Positions 43,300-55,499 of a DNA stretch of 64,000 bases are shown here, piece by piece (position 1 is the first letter of the stretch; every line of letters begins with the position of its first letter). A program made the position numbers and the translations under genes. The stretch spans positions 104,832,796 through 104,896,795 of the forward strand of contig NC_081412.1 in the NCBI RefSeq assembly GCF_030272615.1, written 5' to 3'. This DNA is from Cryptomeria japonica (lineage: Eukaryota > Streptophyta > Pinopsida > Cupressales > Cupressaceae). Under the pieces are notes generated by a model that saw only the letters and a program-made list of their open reading frames with translations, had not been told where the DNA came from and did not search any database.

Positions 43300-43886
43300 T
43301 TAATTATTTGGAGTCCATGAACTTTCTCCTTGTTCAAATCCAAGTCCAATTATATCTCTATCATGTTTTTGTCTTTTCAGCATGTCATCAAGTCTTTCTG
43401 AACTTTTCTTGAATCTGTCTTTGTGTTCATTTGTAGTGATCAACTCATTTTCCAGAATGCCAATTTGTCTCCTAAGCTCCTCTTTATCATGTTGCATGTG
43501 AATCAGATCTATCTCTAGCATATCATTCTCATGAAAAAGTCTTGAATTTTCATTTGCTCCATCATTAAGTCTCCTAGTCAAGTCTTCTTTCTATCTTCAA
43601 TATCCTTACATAGCCTCATGGTTAAATCTTGCATTTCATTCCTCATGTTAGTGTTCTCTTACCTCAACTTATCTTCAATATCACTAAGAGTTTCCTTTTC
43701 ATCATCATATTTCTGCATTTGCTCATAAAGTTCCTTCTTCTTGTTTTGTGCTATAACCAGGTTCTCTTGAAGTCCTTTAATGAATTCCTTAGCAGTCCTC
43801 AGATCATCTTCTAGTTTAATATTCTTCAATTTTTCTGCATCAAAATCTTCAAGAGCTCCTTCCAACTATTTTCTCAGACTTTTCAT
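43300..43886 (-). pseudogene. N1 protein, N-terminal coiled coil
   Basis: ATG at 43886, about 70 nt inside the LTR. Then a TAG (Gln expected) and a long heptad-like, highly charged segment: LEGALEDFDAEKLKNIKLED, IAQNKKKELYEQMQKYDDEK, and from 43581 ENDMLEIDLIHMQHDKEELR and GILENELITTNEHKDRFKKS. It matches the N2 coiled coil (58616-59068) in order and wording (ALEDxD, KNEMQ/RNEMQ, KEIEDKKK/KDIEDRKK). Frame changes occur near 43600-43660. The family usually has a Gag core here; I see none. Confidence 0.7.
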
Positions 43887-43944
43887 GGGTATCGACTTCA
43901 GGATCTTCCTCAAGTTGTTAGGATTTTGTAAATAGAGGACTAGG

Positions 43945-43957
43945 GTCTGATATCAAT
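43945..43957 (-). other. N1 primer binding site
   Basis: On the minus strand ATTGATATCAGACC, directly inside the right LTR; matches TGGTATCAGAGCC with a few changes. Confidence 0.75.
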
Positions 43958-44760
43958 TGTTAGATGCAATGACAGTCCCAAAGACATTAAGAGGGGGGGT
44001 GAATTAGTGTCTAACCAGTTTATGGAATATTTGAACTTATTTACAACTTTTCAACTTAAATTAATGTACCGGTAAACAAGAAATAATGTAGTAAAGAGAA
44101 ATAATAGAGATAGAATAAATGCACACCATAACACAAAAGATTTTGGTGAGGAAACCTGGCGTGGAAAAAACCTCAGTGGGATTTGTGACCCACAATATTT
44201 ACTCACTGGCCAATATGAATAAATATTACTTACAACATGGGCCTGCACATGCAAGAAGCCCAATAGCCTAGAGCTCACTGCTCAATAGAAGAGTCTCACT
44301 AACTACAAAATGGATAATTAAATTCAATACATTGTACTACTCAAAATAGCATCTCTAATGCTTGGTTCAGTACCAGTTTAAGCTCAACCAGATACCTTAA
44401 CAAAAACCTTTCGTTGTCTTTACATATACCAATAATAATAATCTCCTATCATTCTCTTCTTCTTGATTAACCAAAATGATCTATAAGATCTCATACATAT
44501 ATGATTCTTTACAATACATCATGTCAATTTATAAATAAATAATTACAATTACAGTACAATTCATATAAGAAAAACTTTATCTCATGTCAGCTTGAGAGCA
44601 AGTATACTTCATTGTCGATGTAATATGGATGCCGGTGAATGTGCTTGCCTGTGTCGGTGATAATGTCTGCGATGCCAATGCCTGTGTAGAAACTTGTTAC
44701 TGGTTGGTTGCCATCAATGACAACATCAACCATATTCTCATAGAGTGTAGAATGCCAACA
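43958..44760 (-). repeat. N1 right (5') LTR
   Basis: 803 bp, TGTTAGATG to AATGCCAACA on the plus strand. Hairpin arms at 43982-43990 and 44004-44012 are changed relative to the left LTR but still pair except for one G-T. It abuts LINE sequence at 44761. Confidence 0.88.
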
Positions 44761-45734
44761 ATTGTGAGGGGCCTAAATAGCCCTCAAAAGCAATATTCTC
44801 TTGAGAACTGCCATTTTAAGAAGGAAATAGATATTTTGTTACTTCAGGAAGTTAAAATGACTACTAGTCTAGAAGCATGACGGATTTGGCCAACTTAATT
44901 AATAAAATGGGACTTCTTGGCATTGAATTCCTTGGTCAACAATTAATTTGTTCCAATCATAGGAAATGAGATAACCTCATTTAGGTTAAAATGGACTAAT
45001 TTTTGTTTTCCTGAAATTGGGGTCTAGGCTATAACTCTACTCTCATGGATTTACCTAGAACGGTCTCAAACCGCAACCATTTACTTCTAGACTGGGTGGA
45101 AAAACCATCAAGGAGACCTATCTCCTTCTGTTATGAAATCATATGGGCTGCATACCTATACTTTAGAAGTTGTATGCAAAATTGTTGGAGTACCCCTATC
45201 TAGGGCACAACTATGTATAAGGTGCCCAAAAAAATAAACATTATAAAAAACAAAGTTTAGCACTGGAATAATTTTATGTTTGGAGATATTTTTTCAAGAA
45301 AGGAGATAAATACCAAATTAACCACCATACATATACAAATTGCTAATGGTGACCACTCACACACAAAGAATAAGAAGTCCTAAGAGAAAAATGGAAAGAG
45401 AAATTGAAAAGGGAGGAAATTTACTAGAAGTGGAAGACTTCGGTTCAATGGCTAATAGAGGAGATATCAATTGTTCTTTTTTCCATAAATATACCCTTAA
45501 ATAGAGGAAGAGGAACACTATACAATCCTTAATAGATGAGATGGATCAAAATATTACTAATGGTTTCCAATTGGTCAATATTATTTCTAATTACTTTTAT
45601 AATGCTTACAAAGAGGTGGGAAGAGACTTTGAACCTATTCTTGAAGATCAGTTCTTAAACTGCTTACCCGCTACTCCAGGTTCGACTAACAATGCTCAAA
45701 TCATGGCCCATATTATGGAAGAGGGGGTCAATAT
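44761..45734 (+). pseudogene. LINE endonuclease and linker, degenerate
   Basis: VRGLNSPQKQYSLENCHFKK then IDILLLQEVKM (44761-44880) is the N-terminal AP-endonuclease motif of L1 (RGLNxxxK..., DIxxLQExK). Beyond it the frame breaks repeatedly, but LPRTVSNRNHLLLDWVEKPS, ISFCYEIIWAAYLYFRSC and HWNNFMFGDIFSRKEINTKL follow the usual order (SDHxPxxL, F+FExMW, KLKxxLKxWNxxxFG). The last part (45541-45730) is the pre-RT linker with a YFYNAYKEV helix. The enzyme would nick target DNA to prime reverse transcription. Confidence 0.82.
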
Positions 45735-46786
45735 TGTTAGGTCCTGGAGACAACTAAGAGGAGGGGGGTGAATTAGTCGTCAAATAAATTCAAACTAAAA
45801 ACAACTTAACCAACTTAATTCTTAATACCAGTAAACTAGTTAAGTATGTCAGTAGACAGTTTTAACAGTTAATTGCTATACTGGTAAAGATTAATGCATG
45901 AAACATAAACACAAAGTCATCCACAACACATAACACCAATATTTGTACGTGGAAATCTTGTAAGGGAAAAAACCATGGTGGGAAACCTTACCCACAATCA
46001 GATGATACTACTCCAGATAGTAAGTGTACATAAATGGGGTCTGCACATGCAGAAAGGCCAATAGCCTAGAGCTCACTGCTCAATCACAAAATGGGAGTCA
46101 CACTGACTACAATTGGATGGTTAAATCCAATGAGAATGTACTGCACAAAATAGCATCTTCATATGCTAGATTCAGTACCGGTGTAATGCTGATATGCTTC
46201 CACAAAAACCTAGCTTCACCTTCAAATGATGTCTTCGTGTATAGCTCTGCTTAATCTCGCATATACCTTCACACAATTCTGTTTTGCATTCCACATTCGA
46301 TCTTACAAATAAGATCTTACATTTATACCATAACCTAAGACCAATTTTAGTAGGTTGGCTCTACAAGATATTACAATAAAAACATTTTACAAACAATATA
46401 ATATCTGATGCAATAACCGATTGAACATGTTGACTTAATGAATTTACAACAATAATTAATCATCTCCATAGCGTGCCATGCTGATCTAGAAAAGATAAAC
46501 CTGTCGGTGTAACCCTAGACCTATTTGTCGGTAATAGAAAATATGCAAATATGAATATACCAATGAACAAAACTCTAGGACAAGATGTCCAAATGATGTC
46601 TTTGACATTACCAAGTGTCTTCCATATAATTTTGAGTGTCAGTGATCATTATATCCTGCTGGTGAACCATATACCAGTAACTGTGCAATAGTTACTTGCT
46701 TGTTGGTGAATGCTATTGGATCTCCAAAGTGCTAGTGTTTTAGTAGGTGTTGACATCAATGACAAAACCATACCAAAATACCAACA
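45735..46786 (-). repeat. C4: copia solo LTR inserted in the LINE
   Basis: 1,052 bp, TGTTAGG to ACCAACA, with no internal element sequence. Flanks AATAT (45730-45734) and AATAC (46787-46791) are a 5-bp target duplication with one change. Hairpin arms at 45749-45757 and 45773-45781 (eight of nine pairs), G run, and TTGACATCAA at 46750-46759. Same family as C3. A solo LTR forms when two LTRs recombine and delete the interior. Confidence 0.92.
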
Positions 46787-47600
46787 AATACAACTACTTT
46801 CTCAATAGGTGAGTTCAAAGAACCTAGACTAGATGGGTTCAAAATGGCCCACCTTTTGGAATTTTGGGAAATTGTGGGGCATAATTTAATAATGACAACA
46901 AAGGCCTTCTTCCACACTAGTATAAGATTTTTAAAAAGTTGAACAACTCCTACATTTATTTGATTCCAAAGGTCTTTGAACCATTGAGACTTTTATATTT
47001 CAAACCTGTTAGTCTATGTAGCATGGTTTACAAGATCTTCTCCAAACTTTTGCTGAATAGGATCAACCAATGTTGGATGGCTGTATCAATAGAAACCTAA
47101 AAATATTTGTTCCACGTAGACAAATCTTCCAGGATGATACAATCACAACACATGAAATTGTACATTCCATGAAAAGAATCCACCTCCTGTGAATGGTCCT
47201 AAAGCTTGACATTTCCAAGGCCAATGATATATTGAGGTGGGATTTTCTATTCAAAGTCCCAAGGAAGATGGTTTTTTGAGATAGTCTAATCTATCTAAAC
47301 AAAGAGTGTGTAACCATAGTGAAATTATTAGTCCTTGTCAATAGAGTCCCTAGAGGATTATTTGATGTTAAGAAAGGTCTAAGGAAAGGTGACCCTCCCT
47401 CCCCTAACCTTTTTATAATTCTAGCAAAAGTGTTGGGAATAAATTTTCTAAATATGGTGGAAAAGGGTATTCTACAAGCTATGAAGGTTGCATCAACTAC
47501 CCCCTCATTTATCCTCCACTAGTTTGTATATTATATCATCATTTTTTGTATAGCCTTGGTGGTTTCAGCTAGAAAGAGGAAAATTTTCTTGAATTTGTAT
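46787..47600 (+). pseudogene. LINE reverse transcriptase, first half
   Basis: Degenerate but ordered: RLDGFKMAHLLEFWEIVGHN (KxPGPDGF...FW), then YLIPKVFEPLRLLYFKPVSL and SMVYKIFSKLLLNRIN, which match the L1 motif LIPK...FRPISL...YKIxSKxLxxRL. VPRGLFDVKKGLRKGDPPSP at 47345-47404 matches GxxRGLRQGDPLSP. At 47523-47550 the catalytic FADD reads FVYY, so activity is lost. The frame breaks off near 47600 at the foreign insertion. Confidence 0.87.
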
Positions 47601-49575
47601 CCCAAACCCTTACGGCATCACATAAAGTACAAGAAGAATAATATTTGTTTCTTCAAAACAAGAGAACTATTGTCACAAAAGTGTACCCACTTGATGAACA
47701 ACCTTGATCATCAACCTTGTGACACATTGAAACAACCTCCAAGTGTGGGACCTTGCATAGTTGAGGCTAAGTCTTCAAAGAAGGCCAACTTCCTTTCCAA
47801 TTTGAGATGCAAGTGTTGGTCCAACCCAACATATATAAATCCTAACCTATTGATTTGAGGGGAGAAAAGGAGAAATAAGGAATGCTTGAAAGCAAAAAGG
47901 TTTGCACCTAGATTGAAATGTTATCTTGCTTGTCTATAACTGCACAAGGAACCAATAGAACTACCCAAAATATGCACAAATTTTTACCTAGATTAGCTCC
48001 CTATTTGCATGAGTGAAGGTTGGAATTCTTGTAAAATGGTGAGAGGGATTGAAATTGGTCCATAGATGACATTCAAAGAGGGATCAACACAGTCACTATG
48101 CAAAGGAAACAAAAGAAGATGATTTCATATAAGGAGGTAATGGAATTAAACAGATTATAATATCTAAAATAAGGCAAGACAAGTAATTCTATTCATGTAA
48201 GGGGAAAGAAAATTTACAAATACAGAAAACAAACATAAAATTCTACATAAGAAAAAAAGAAAATCTCTATAACAGGGTTACAAAATTGCCTTTATAGTTT
48301 AGGCATAACTAAGATTGAATTATAGTTAAGAAACCCTAACCCTACTAGGGTTAGATTATAAAATATTAGAAGGGGGATCAAATCAACAAATTGATCTGAT
48401 CCACATGCATACAATGTCTGAAAATATCTCTGCATCTAGGAAGAAACAAAATATCCCTACGAATGAAGAGAATCCCTGCACATGATGAATCTAAGATCAA
48501 CCTACAGGGCACAAAAGTCTTCTATCTATATTAAAGAGTTTCAGGTGGCATCCAAAAAATCATCCTTGGGGTCACTTTTGGAGTTAAGGAAAACAACTAT
48601 GGTAGTTGGATTGAAATCTGAATCGGATTGGGGCACCGACTGAGCCAAAAAATCAATTCAACCACTTGGTCGACAACTACCTTGTGCAGAATATTTAATT
48701 TCTCACCTACCCTACAAGTTTGAATTTTGGCTCTTCGATCATCCATGGCATGCGAAGATGGATGGACAAGATGGTGCCACATAATAACCCATTAGGCCCA
48801 ACTAAAGATTAAAACATCATCGTTAGATTGGGCCCCTATCAAAATCTGATGCCCTAAATTACACCACGTAGTAGGTTGATCCCACTATCCTCATCGCTTA
48901 GCATTTTTGCTAAATTGTGAGGTCAAGCAGTTGTCAAACTTGACCGCTGCGATCCCACAAAAAGGACCACTTGTTTCTTTGTTCTGTGGCCCATCGCCAT
49001 TTTGTGGCCTAGCATTTTACATCGCCTTGACCGCCAACAACATGGTGAAATCCTTTATGTTACCAAGTCCACTTCGCAATTTTGCAGGGAGGGCCTCACC
49101 AAAGGCTTTCGGCCCTCCAAAACAACAAAATCCTTTATGTTTTGATAGTCGCTTCATTGTTTTATGGGGAAGGGTGGAATATTCCCTGATGCTCTTATGA
49201 AATAGAAAAATGCTCAACCTTTTCGCCATTTTGTAGGGGAAACAAAATAATAAGTCCCCTGCTTCGTGAAATGGTGAAAACCATGAAGCCTTACTTGTCA
49301 GTAAAAGTGGAAAGTGGAAATTGGTCCTGCCATGGACTAAGTCCCCTCCAACCAATATGGTTTAAGTGATTTGACCACCTGGGCTGGTCAACACAAAAAT
49401 AGAAAATTAAAGCCTAAAAATGATTAAAAGGTATAAAACCTTAGGGTTTAGGGTTTTAAGGCTCTTTTTAGGAGGTTTTAACAGTGTTTTCTTAGCCAAC
49501 TAGGTTTTCTCATATTGGTAATTTTAGGGCTAAGGTTGACATGAATTTAGTCAACAATAACTTAAAGAGAAAAAT
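47601..49575. other. About 2-kb insertion in the LINE, type uncertain
   Basis: LINE reading stops near 47600 and resumes at 49576, so this is inserted sequence. No pol motif was found. Around 48880-49290 words such as CGCCATTTTGTAGGGG and TTCGTGAAATGGTGAAAAC resemble the dyad units in the G1/G2 LTRs, so it may be a solo LTR of that broad gypsy group. Its right end (49340-49500) has TATAAAA at about 49432 and is homologous, in inverse orientation, to 51400-51545. Exact ends and target duplication not resolved. Confidence 0.5.
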
Positions 49576-51390
49576 AAAAAATATTTTGGGTTGAAAAAGT
49601 GTTGTACTCCCAGGGATATACTTGGGCCTACCTCTTACTATAAGGAGGTTATCCCAACTTTCTAGCTCTATTTTGGAGAGACTCTAAAAAAAATTGATTG
49701 GCCAGAAAGGAAAATTATTAAGAAATGTAAGGAAACTACAACTCTTAGTTGCCTCACAAGGTGTCTCAGTGTACTTCCTTTCCCTCTTTAAAATTTTAGG
49801 TAGTATGGCTGACAAACTAGGAAATAATTCAAACAAACTTCTTGTAAACTAGGACTAAGGGAAATAAATAATGGTGTTGATTAATTGGGATATGGTTTTC
49901 CATCATAAGAAGTTTGGGGCATTGGGCATAAGAAGAATCAATCTTCTCAACTAAGCCCTTATGTCTAAAATGGGAAAGATCCTTCATTACCAAACACTAA
50001 TTGGAGTAGTATTATGAATGCCAAGTAGGTTAATTTAGAAGTTCTACAAAGTCCTCTCTACCTCTAGATATCCAAGTGGCTCTAGAATCTAGAATAATAT
50101 CCTCAAAAGTCAAGGCTTAATATCTATGGGTCTAAAGTGACAAGATGGAAATAGGATTCTTATATGCTTTTGGAAGGACAAATGGTTGGGGAATATACCC
50201 CTTGAAATGCACCCCACTTTCAAAGATATTAGTGAAAGTGATCGAGCCTTCTTTGGATCCTTGGTTTTAGACTATATATCACCTCACAACTCATGAAGAG
50301 ATATCACATAATGTTATCAAAATTAGACACACTTATTGTAGAAGAATTTTTTGTTGCAATAGATCATTCAACAAATTATAATCCCCCTATTCCCAAGAGA
50401 AGACAAATTTATTTGGACCAAAAACCTTTAAGGAAACTTCTAAGTTACATCAACTTACAATTTGGTACTAAAGGAGAGTAATTATTTTAGACATTGGTGA
50501 AAAGTTTGGAACCCTCAACTCCTCCCCAAAATTAATTTTTAATAGTGGATGGTGATGCATAAAAAATTCCTAACCTAGGATAACTTTATTAAGCATGGGA
50601 TTCAACTACCCAATAGGTGTATCCTTTACAAGAAAGAAGAAGAATATATCCATCATATCTTTATACACTATCAATGTGCTCACAATCTTTGGAGATAGGT
50701 TTTGCAGAAGCTAGAAAATTTTTAGATAATGTATAAATATCTCCCACCCATCACCATTTATTGTGCTATCCCTTCATAGAACCCACTTATCATAGAGATT
50801 TGTAATAAAGTTCCTCCCCACCAATGCTAGAGCCATTATAAGGAAAGAAACAAATGGAACTTTAGGGATGTGGAGAAACATGTGGAGGAGGTGTTCTTAA
50901 GTTTCATCAGACTTTTGATGGATAACCTATCAACTTCTAGATGGACATGCCCTTCTTACTCCCCCATGCCTTTTGATGATAAGGTAGCCATGAATTGGAA
51001 CCTCTCCAATTCCTATGCTAGTTTTGACAACTCAAAGAGGATAAAAATGCTTAATATAAGGTGGCAACGCAAACCAGCAAGATGACACAAACTCAACTTT
51101 AATGGGGTAGTAAGGGGAAACCAAGGCAAGGATGTTGTTTGAGGAATTATAAGATCTAGCACTAGTGGTATTTTTGTTGCTTATATATGTAGTTTTAATG
51201 GAGGAACTAACAATCAAGTTGAAGGTATGACCCTAGTCTAACAATTAAATATTTCTCTCTCAATTGTAATTAGCTTCCTTGTAATAGAAGAGTATTTTAA
51301 GCTAATTTTTTATACCATTATTTAAATTTTCCATGTCATCCTTGAAGCCATCAGTTACAACCAATTTGAGAGATCATCAATGGCTTAAAC
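49576..51390 (+). pseudogene. LINE RT C-terminus, zinc-finger-like segment and RNase H
   Basis: Resumes with IYLGLPLTIRRLSQL (KYLGLPLSK motif, about 49620). INWDMVFHHKKFGALGIRRINLLN (49885-49960) equals the WxxVCxPKxxGGLGIR motif. FWKDKWLGNIPL follows at about 50170. A degenerate zf-RVT segment lies at 50540-50700 (ILYKKEEEYIHHIFIH...CAHNLW). RNase H is at 51060-51370: KLNFNGVVRGNQGKD, GIIRSSTSGIFVAYICSFNG and NNQVEGMTL match the plant LINE RNase H pattern (KLNxDGxxxGNPGxxGxGxIxR...TNNxAE). Stops are frequent. Confidence 0.82.
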
Positions 51391-52992
51391 CTCTCTACAT
51401 AATTCCTAAACCCTAAACTATTAAGGGATTGTTTTCCTTAGCCATTTTTGCCTTTTTCTAATTTATTATTGACCAACTTGGGTGGTCATATCACTTAAAT
51501 CAACTAGTTGGAGTGTCCCTTGTTCATCTTGGAAGCCAACCCCAACTACCAGTAGATGGGAGGCTTAAAAGTTAATTATTAGTGGATCATAAGGTTTGCA
51601 GCTAATGATGGTCACAATCACTTGCCCCTACGATGTTGCATTAGTGACTAGGGGTTACCACTATTTGTTGGCTGTAGGATCATAATAGTCAATGACAAAT
51701 TGTTTTTTGAGCTGTGCTATTGCAATGAACAGTGGCAGTTATCGTCTAGATGCCAAGGTGTATGGTTCACAGTGGTCAATAACTAAGGCTATTTCATGCA
51801 ACAATGTTATGATGAGGTTAGTGGTATTTTCTAGATGATTGATTGTATGATCATGGCGATTAGTAGAATGGACTATTTTAGATTGCAATCTCACGGGATC
51901 CTACCACATGTCCAGTATAATCCTACGATTGATGGGATCACTTGGTTGGTGCGGCCGAAAAATTTCACATGTAATGATGGCCATTCAATTTCTCTTGAGG
52001 CAAAGATCAACTGTGTTGTTTTTACCAATCATTATGAGGTTCTTCTTGAGGTTTTCTTGATGCATCCCAGTCGTTCATCCATGCACAAAAGGAAGATCCA
52101 GTGACTGAGATTCAAGTTTGAGGATGAATGTTGGATTTTAAATGGCACCATGGTGATTGCCAACCTTTTGGTCAAAATTGAATGCAGGTCTCGTCGATAT
52201 GCCAAATCTAATCAAATTGCAACCCAAACGATTTCTAGGTGTTTTGAGGTGATTGTCATTACTACTTTTGACTCTACAAAAGTTTCTTAGGGTCTTCCAT
52301 GCCTATTTATTTCTTGATGAGACCTTTTTTTGGTTTGATAGAAAAATTTAGATGCCATCCCAATTGTAGTGCCACCCATATTTAGGGATTCCATGCCCTA
52401 TTTGACTGCAACAATGATTTTTTGTCTTGGGACCTTCTCTAGCATGTAACATCTCCATCTAATTTCTGATTTGATTTATTTTCCTCTATAACTTGACCCT
52501 AGTTAGTTAGGGTTTCAAAAAACAATCCAAACCAGAATCATGCCTGATCTATAAAGGAAAAATTGTAACATATCCTCGAGGTCTTCTCTCCATTTTCCCT
52601 TACAAAATTCTATGATTTCTACAAGTATAATTGTCTTGCCTTCATGTTAATAAATTATCTATTTTACCTTATCTCTAATGCATTTGCAATCTTTCTTTCT
52701 CTTTTTTTCAAATTTTAAATTGTGTTAAAAATGATTATGTGTGTTGTCTGAGGATATCTCTCAATTCCTTTAAGCATCATATTAAGTTCTATCCTTTTAT
52801 TTTCTTTGAAATTGGCTAATAGGTTGAGATTTGTACATGTCCTTAGTGGCTTATTGATGTCTTGTGCATTCATAGGAAGGGAAAGGACCAATTTTGATCT
52901 TGGTGTTTCACCTTTCATTTGATTTTCAACATTTGCTCTTCCCTTTTCCTCTGAAAGTGTTAAATTAGGATTAGGAGTAGGTTTTACAAGTG
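51391..52992. other. Unidentified 1.6 kb
   Basis: 51400-51545 is an inverted relative of 49340-49500. Beyond that I recognise nothing. An 89-codon open frame at 51835-52104 shows no family motif and is flanked by stops. AT content is high, with polyadenylation-like AATAAA words around 52640. It could be old LTR or LINE 3' sequence. Confidence 0.4.
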
Positions 52993-53435
52993 TTGGGTTG
53001 GTCTAACAGTAAACCATCCAATGGGGGGTGGAATGATAAGTACACCATACCACAACACACATCAATGGTCAAATCAACACATTACAATCATTACAAATTT
53101 TGAATCCAAAACATTACTCATATTCTACACCAAAGCCACTACACATCCTCAAATTCTATACTTAATTCAGACCCAAACATCATTGCCCAAAACACCGAAA
53201 ATAAAAATAGAACCAAGTTAAGCATGAATACCATAGATCAATACCATATCTGATAACCAACACATCTGATCCATCAGCACATCATCTATGCTAAAACACA
53301 TCTTCCATAGCATCAAAGATTCTAGTAACATATATTACGGATCACCAACACTAAGAACATCAAAGACATCAATGACAACCATTATGTTGACATCAATGAC
53401 AACCACTCATAATCATCAACAACATATATGTAACA
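52993..53435 (-). repeat. Probable reversed copia LTR fragment
   Basis: Starts TGTTGGGTTGG and has a G run (GGGGGGTGG at about 53021), as reversed copia LTR ends do here. Towards the right it has two ACATCAATGACAACC copies with TTGACATCAA at 53387-53396, the mark of a copia LTR start. No hairpin and no partner LTR was found, so boundaries are approximate. Confidence 0.5.
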
Positions 53436-53571
53436 ATGTGGACCAAAATATTGAAACTTTGTCTTAGGGAGATGTATTATTTATGCTTTTGACAAGTTTT
53501 TTTCAACAATAAAAGTGAAGACTAAAGATACACTAAAAATCACTTAACTCCTTGAAACATACATAAACTAT

Positions 53572-53740
53572 CCAATATGATTGCACTCCTCGAGATATTC
53601 AACGTATTTAGAAGATGCAATTGATACTTACAAAGATTTTGGATTGTATCATGTATCATGATAATTAATCATTGACAAAGGTTTCTCAAATTCATTCTTA
53701 TTATAAAATACATGCATCATGATAATAATCATGATGCAAC
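53572..53740 (+). repeat. Flank repeat, left copy (partner 63653-63830)
   Basis: About 170 bp starting CCAATATGATTGC and containing TTAATCATTGACAAAGG. The same order of words occurs at 63653-63830, beyond the other end of G3. Family unknown. G3 starts within its right end. Confidence 0.65.
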
Positions 53741-54182
53741 TATAATCCAGTGGGTCCGCAAAGAGAACTAACCAGATCATGCAGCAAGAGTAACATAGCG
53801 GGAGAAACAACAAAACATAGATAAAATGCATAATCAAATATCTTCGTCATCATATTTTGATCATATAACATCCGATTACATGAAGGCTAACATGCCTAGT
53901 TATAGATTACATGCCAGATTACAATTCAACCGAAACTCCAAAAGGTGTCTGAATTAAAAGACATATTACATCTTCCATATATTTCTACCTTTGTCTCCTA
54001 AGGATCACATACAATAATATATATGCCATCCAGAACACATATGGGTTGGACATAAAAGATTACATTTACCAAGAAAGGAAATTGAAACCTCTAAAATAGG
54101 TTGGCCCCAAAATGCAAAGATCTCCTCTAGCAAGAATGCAAATGAAGTGCGAACCACAAAGAAGGTTGGACAATGAATCAAG
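53735..54182 (-). repeat. G3 3' LTR, outer part
   Basis: Matches 62511-62960. Ends at 54182, where the N2 LTR starts. Bases 54135-54182 are repeated, with about eight differences, at 60048-60096 on the other side of N2. Confidence 0.83.
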
Positions 54183-55149
54183 TGTTGAAATTAGGGATCA
54201 ATGAGAAGGAGGGTGGGTCAGTGATATATTGGTAATTAGATTTTCAAACTTAACTTTAAACCACTAGAAGCAAACACTTGAAACTGAAATGCAAAAACAT
54301 AGAACAAACAACCACAAAAGCATAACACCAGATTTTTATGTGGAAACCCAAATGGGAAAAACCACGGTGAGATTTGGACCCACAATATTATTCCACTATG
54401 GCCAGTAGAAAAACAATATTACAATATGGGAATGCACAGGCATTCGGGCACACTACCTAGAACTCACTGCTCAATTACATTAATCGAGAAGGCTACAACC
54501 CTCAGGGAAGTCTCATTGACTTACATGATAGTTACAGTAATTAATTACAATGATTGAACTCTGAAATAGCATCTACGATGCCTGAATGAGTTCCGATTGA
54601 GTGCTAGATACACTAAGTGGATTACCTTCTCTATTCTACCCTGATCTTTGTCTCAGTCAGCTACCAGATCAAGAATGTGCATGTCAAACTGTTCCAAAAT
54701 GGATTCTCGATCACCTCTTTCTTGCATACAATTGCATCATTCTCTAAAAAGATCATCCACACTAGACTTATATACCAACAACCACAAAATAGGTAATACA
54801 TCATGTTGGCCTGCTAGTGTAGCATGTAGTCACATGTCGGCTTGACCGGATCACAAAGTTTAAATGTGGATCACCAAAATAATAATAAAATGATATTTCT
54901 AAGTTGGCCCAATCATCCAAAACACTATTCAATGCACCACAATCACCAGAAAGCTTCTGGACCCTAAAATTATCTATTCTTCCTAAAATACCCATTAATC
55001 AGCTATCGATTAACACTCGCTTCTGGATAAGAAGAATAATCACCACCAGATTGAATCTCTATGAAGAGTTGTCATCAATGAAAATACTAAGCCAATAATC
55101 AGCCACTAGAAACCACTAGAAACCACTGGATGAGTGTCAATTACCAACA
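54183..55149 (-). repeat. N2 left (3') LTR
   Basis: 967 bp. The terminal hairpin is degraded here (GATCAATGA against TCAGTGATA). Clearly more diverged from its partner than the G2 LTRs are from each other. Confidence 0.86.
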
Positions 55150-55499
55150 ATCTCCCCCTTTGGCATTGATGGCAACACTCATGAAAAATGGCTAAGTGTT
55201 GAGCACTTGTACACCGATACAAAAGAATCGAAGGAATCTATGGCTTCCCCTTACATAAAAAATTACACTCTTCAATACTATACATTTTTCACCATTACTC
55301 TCCCCCTTTGTCAGCAATGCCAAAGATGGGGTGTTGTCCAACACTTATATACAAAGATATTCACCAAAAATTTATAAGTACTTGAAGAGGTAAGCATAAA
55401 TAGTCTTCAAAAATTCTAGGTGAGTATCCCACCCACTCTTCAAGTTATCCAAAACTATGATCAATGCACTAAATACAATAGCATGAATATCTAATTCCC

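Larger units (their letters stand above)
36529..44760 (-). mobile_element. N1: non-autonomous copia-type element with coiled-coil/zinc-knuckle ORF
   Basis: LTRs of about 800 bp (left 36529-37070 plus 39543-39800; right 43958-44760) in reverse orientation. An initiator tRNA-Met-type PBS stands inside the right LTR, and a polypurine tract (its complement at 39801-39823) by the left one. The 4.1-kb interior has no protease, integrase, RT or RNase H; it codes for remnants of one long protein read on the minus strand. LTR ends, PBS and PPT are copia-like, so enzymes were presumably supplied in trans. The right end sits in LINE sequence, the left end against C5, without matching target duplications. 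S1 is nested in the left LTR. Confidence 0.85.
44761..51390 (+). mobile_element. Plant L1-type LINE, 5'-truncated and twice interrupted
   Basis: Three blocks in correct order belong to one LINE: endonuclease and linker (44761-45734), RT front half (46787-47600), and RT C-terminus, zinc-finger-like segment and RNase H (49576-51390). The start is cut by N1, before which only the endonuclease N-terminus would be missing. A copia solo LTR separates the first two blocks and about 2 kb of foreign sequence the next two. Dozens of stops indicate an old insertion. A C-terminal RNase H is known in plant L1 elements. No poly(A) tail was located. Confidence 0.87.

Noticed and set aside
51835-52104. 89-codon open frame as a possible small gene
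   Set aside because: No motif, no promoter context, surrounded by decayed repeats.
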